The notes below the pieces were generated by a model. It did no database searches, was not told the origin of the DNA, and saw only the letters and a program-made list of their open reading frames with translations. From contig NZ_SSNI01000029.1 in NCBI RefSeq assembly GCF_010015475.1, positions 22,108 through 86,107 on the forward strand: 64,000 nucleotides of DNA, given 5' to 3'. This document shows, one piece after another, positions 62,319 to 64,000 of the stretch. A program made the position numbers and the translations under genes. The stretch comes from Pontibacter pamirensis. Its GTDB lineage: Bacteria > Bacteroidota > Bacteroidia > Cytophagales > Hymenobacteraceae. Position 1 is the stretch's first letter. Each line of letters opens with the position of its first letter.

Positions 62319-62472
62319 TTGTACTATGTGTAGATGCAGGGATTAACTACCTTCCTAAAAGAAGCCTATACACTACATGTAGGCGGTTTTTAAGAATTGG
62401 TATAACATATAGTGTAACGCAGCTTATACAACTCATGCACTTTAGTACCGATTTTGCCTTTATCTTTGCACC

Positions 62473-62598
62473 ATGCTGATAGACCTGAACATGCGTAACA
62501 AGAACTGGTGCAGATTCCAGCGCAACGGAGAAGATATAGAGTTTAAAGAGGAAAAGTTTCAAGAGCTGGCTTGTAGCATATGGAGTATGTTGACCTAA
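62473..62598 (+). CDS. Small ORF, 41 codons, possibly remnant of accessory gene
   Basis: ATG at 62473 to TAA at 62596-62598. The peptide has 41 residues: MLIDLNMRNKNWCRFQRNGE followed by a Glu/Lys-rich tail. No family is recognised. Its end overlaps the next frame (starting 62580) by 19 bases, a gene arrangement seen in phage or conjugative modules. It may be part of a degraded mobile segment. Confidence 0.25.
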   Translation: MLIDLNMRNKNWCRFQRNGEDIEFKEEKFQELACSIWSMLT

Positions 62599-62861
62599 AC
62601 ACCGGCTTCGCGCTGATGGGGTTCCTCGACTGCTGGGAGTTTAAAAGAGTAAAGCAGCAGTGTATCGATAAATTTAAGTTGATAGCCTATGATGGTGAGT
62701 TCAGCAACATGCGAGAAATCTAGGCGAAGCATTGGACTAAGACCGTCCACAACGGTTATCAGATCTATACCATCCCCCTGAAGAAGTATGATAACCACAC
62801 GCCAAGTGTAATAACTCCGGATGGTGTAGGTTCACATGGCCGTACAGGAGTTGGAGCGTAA
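62580..62861 (+). pseudogene. Small gene interrupted by an in-frame amber codon
   Basis: From the ATG at 62580 the frame has 47 codons, then TAG (62721-62723), and continues in the same frame for 45 codons to TAA at 62859-62861: MEYVDLNTGFALMGFLDCWE, then KHWTKTVHNGYQIYTIPLKK. The coding character seems equal on both sides of the TAG, as if a CAG had mutated. No family is recognised. It may be a recent pseudogene. Confidence 0.4.
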
Positions 62862-62949
62862 GGCAAGATATAAGGTAAAGATTGTGTTGATTGTCAGAAA
62901 ATGAAGGCTATATTTAGAAAATAACGATTCTCACGCCGTACCTGACAGC

Positions 62950-63176
62950 ATGAAACCATACGACGGAATCACATTCCGGCAGAAGTTTTACAGAAAGAAC
63001 ACCCCCGTTTAATCATCTACGGGAGCTTTGTGATTGTCCTTGTCTGGAGTATGTCTCAGATGGTAGAGCAGCAGGAGCAGGTAAACGCTTCAGCTCAGCA
63101 TGTGGAAGATGCTTTGATAGACTTCTACAACACACACACTTCTACAAAACACACGGAGAGCAGCAGGATACAGTAG
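62950..63176 (+). pseudogene. Small membrane-protein gene with a frameshift in a C5 run
   Basis: The frame starts MKPYDGITFRQKFYRKNTP and ends at a TAA at 63010-63012. Adding one C to the C run at 63002-63006 lets it continue RLIIYGSFVIVLVWSMSQMV and on to TAG at 63174-63176 with a charged tail. The repaired protein would have about 75 residues with one membrane helix, like small proteins of conjugative or phage modules. The frameshift could be real decay, phase variation or a sequencing error. Confidence 0.4.
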
Positions 63177-63247
63177 GTAGGCTATAATACTCCCTTGATT
63201 TAGGTCCACTATTTTAATTGAGGTATAACTTTTAACTTAGTGAAACA

Positions 63248-63532
63248 ATGAAAGGGAAAAGAAGAAAATTCAGCGCGGCCTTCAAGGCCAAGGTAGCCCT
63301 GGAGGCTCTCAAAGATCGGGAGAGCCTGGCGGAGCTGTCCAAACGCTTCGAGGTGCACCCGAAGATGATCAGCAAATGGAAGCAGGAGTTTGTGGAGAAC
63401 TCTGCGGCAGTTTTTGAAAAGGAGAAGGGGCCTTCACAGGAGCCTGACACCGAGAAGCTCTATGCCCGCATCGGCAGGCTGGAGTTGGAGAAAGAGTTCC
63501 TAAAAAAAAGCTTAGGGAGGCTCGGACTCTAA
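63248..63532 (+). CDS. IS3-family transposase OrfA
   Basis: The protein has 94 residues. An HTH of the IS3/IS911 type covers the first half: FSAAFKAKVALEALKDRESL, ELSKRFEVHPKMISKWKQEF. A leucine-zipper-like helix follows near LYARIGRLELEKEFLKK. Near its end the message has A AAA AAA G (63502-63510), the standard slippery site for the -1 frameshift that makes the OrfAB transposase of IS3 elements. Confidence 0.93.
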   Translation: MKGKRRKFSAAFKAKVALEALKDRESLAELSKRFEVHPKMISKWKQEFVENSAAVFEKEKGPSQEPDTEKLYARIGRLELEKEFLKKSLGRLGL

Positions 63533-64000
63533 CAGAGCTGAGAAAGCTGGTGGAGCCGACGGGCCAGCTCAGCGTCCGGACCCAGTGTGACTTGCTGGGC
63601 ATCCACCGCAGCGGCCTCTACTACGCGCCGGCTCAGGAGAGTGAGGAGAACCTGGCGATCATGCGCCTGATGGACGAGCGTTACCTGGACAAGCCCACGC
63701 ACGGGGTGCTGCAGATGCAGGATTACTTGCGGGATGAAGGGTATGGGGTGAATCACAAGCGGGTCAGAAGGCTCTTGAGGCTCATGGGCCTGGAGGCCAT
63801 CTACCCCAAAAGGAACCTGAGCCGGCTGGGCCAGGCTGAGTATATCCGCCCTTACCTGCTGCGGGGCCTGGAGATAGCGCACCCAAACCAGGTTTGGGAG
63901 GTGGGCATCACCTATATCCCGCTGGAGAAGGGGTTTATGTACCTGACGGCCGTCATCGATGTGTATAGCCGCTATGTGGTCGGCTGGGGCCTGTCCAACA
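63508..64000 (+). CDS. IS3-family transposase OrfB (partial, altered DDE site)
   Basis: In the -1 frame after the A8 run the sequence reads KLREARTLTELRKLVEP, then LSVRTQCDLLGIHRSGLYY, the HTH_21 region THGVLQMQDYLRDEGYGVNH, and the integrase core NQVWEVGITYIPLEKGFMYL with AVIDVYSRYVVGWGLSN, and runs out of the window. In IS3 transposases the core begins W-x-T-D-I-T; here it is W-E-V-G-I-T, so the first catalytic Asp is Gly (codon GGC at 63904-63906). The remaining Asp and Glu lie outside the window. If the change is real, this copy cannot transpose by itself. Confidence 0.85.

Larger units (their letters stand above)
63196..64000 (+). mobile_element. IS3-family insertion sequence, right end outside window
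   Basis: Two overlapping frames (OrfA, OrfB) of an IS3-type element. A likely left end starts near 63196 (TGATTTAGGTCCACT), 52 bases before OrfA; this is tentative because the right end is not visible. By eye the element is more GC-rich than the DNA to its left. Confidence 0.85.

Overview
The window reads as the chromosome of a member of the Bacteroidota, most like the Cytophagales/Hymenobacteraceae (Pontibacter-like). This is an inference from gene content: a SusC/SusD pair, an ECF sigma factor beside a FecR-type domain, lipoproteins with short LxxC boxes, many GH43/GH39/DUF4861-type genes and few Shine-Dalgarno sites. No rRNA, tRNA or CRISPR array was found. Almost all genes lie on the minus strand.

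Layout. (1) 1-9670 is a plant-cell-wall/uronate region: a double-GH43 lipoprotein cut by the window edge, a second GH43 enzyme, an ECF sigma factor with a stand-alone FecR N-terminal domain, kduI followed by a stump of kduD, three LacI-type operators in front of kduI, a LacI regulator and a DUF4861 lipoprotein. (2) 10141-18043 holds a HAD phosphatase, a susC-susD-lipoprotein operon and, divergently, a secreted protein ending in a Hint (Hedgehog/intein-type) domain. (3) 18313-43845 is an amino-acid and peptide region: a Tat-exported aminotransferase and amine oxidase, an NSS-type Na+ symporter, a zinc-protease-like lipoprotein, DPP-IV-like and other S9 peptidases, DUF885 and M1 metallopeptidases, an M24 Xaa-Pro peptidase, and a complete set of four hydroxyproline-degradation enzymes. 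A 30-bp exact repeat lies in front of the hydroxyproline deaminase and between the M24 peptidase and an AraC regulator, so these genes may share one regulator. (4) 40903-46324 contains remains of other polysaccharide loci (stumps of a GH127 enzyme and of a SusD) and an intact GH39 enzyme. (5) 46700-52458 is an operon of a large ThuA/beta-propeller/cupredoxin lipoprotein, a sugar epimerase-like TIM barrel and a Gfo/Idh oxidoreductase, probably for 3-keto-sugar metabolism. (6) 53352-57782 is an FAD/Fe-S D-2-hydroxyacid dehydrogenase with a Na+ symporter. (7) 57783-64000 is mixed: a dead IS481-like fragment, two small unknown genes, a ROK kinase with an exported Gfo/Idh protein, about 1.5 kb of decayed accessory DNA, and an IS3-family element running off the right end.

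How they may work together. Region 1 would feed uronates from pectin-like polymers into the KduI step under LacI control, but the next enzyme (KduD) is destroyed here and must be supplied elsewhere if the pathway runs. Region 3 would cut proline-rich, collagen-like peptides and convert hydroxyproline to 2-oxoglutarate. The many stumps with intact genes beside them suggest repeated gain and loss of polysaccharide-utilisation loci. Composition remarks are by eye only.
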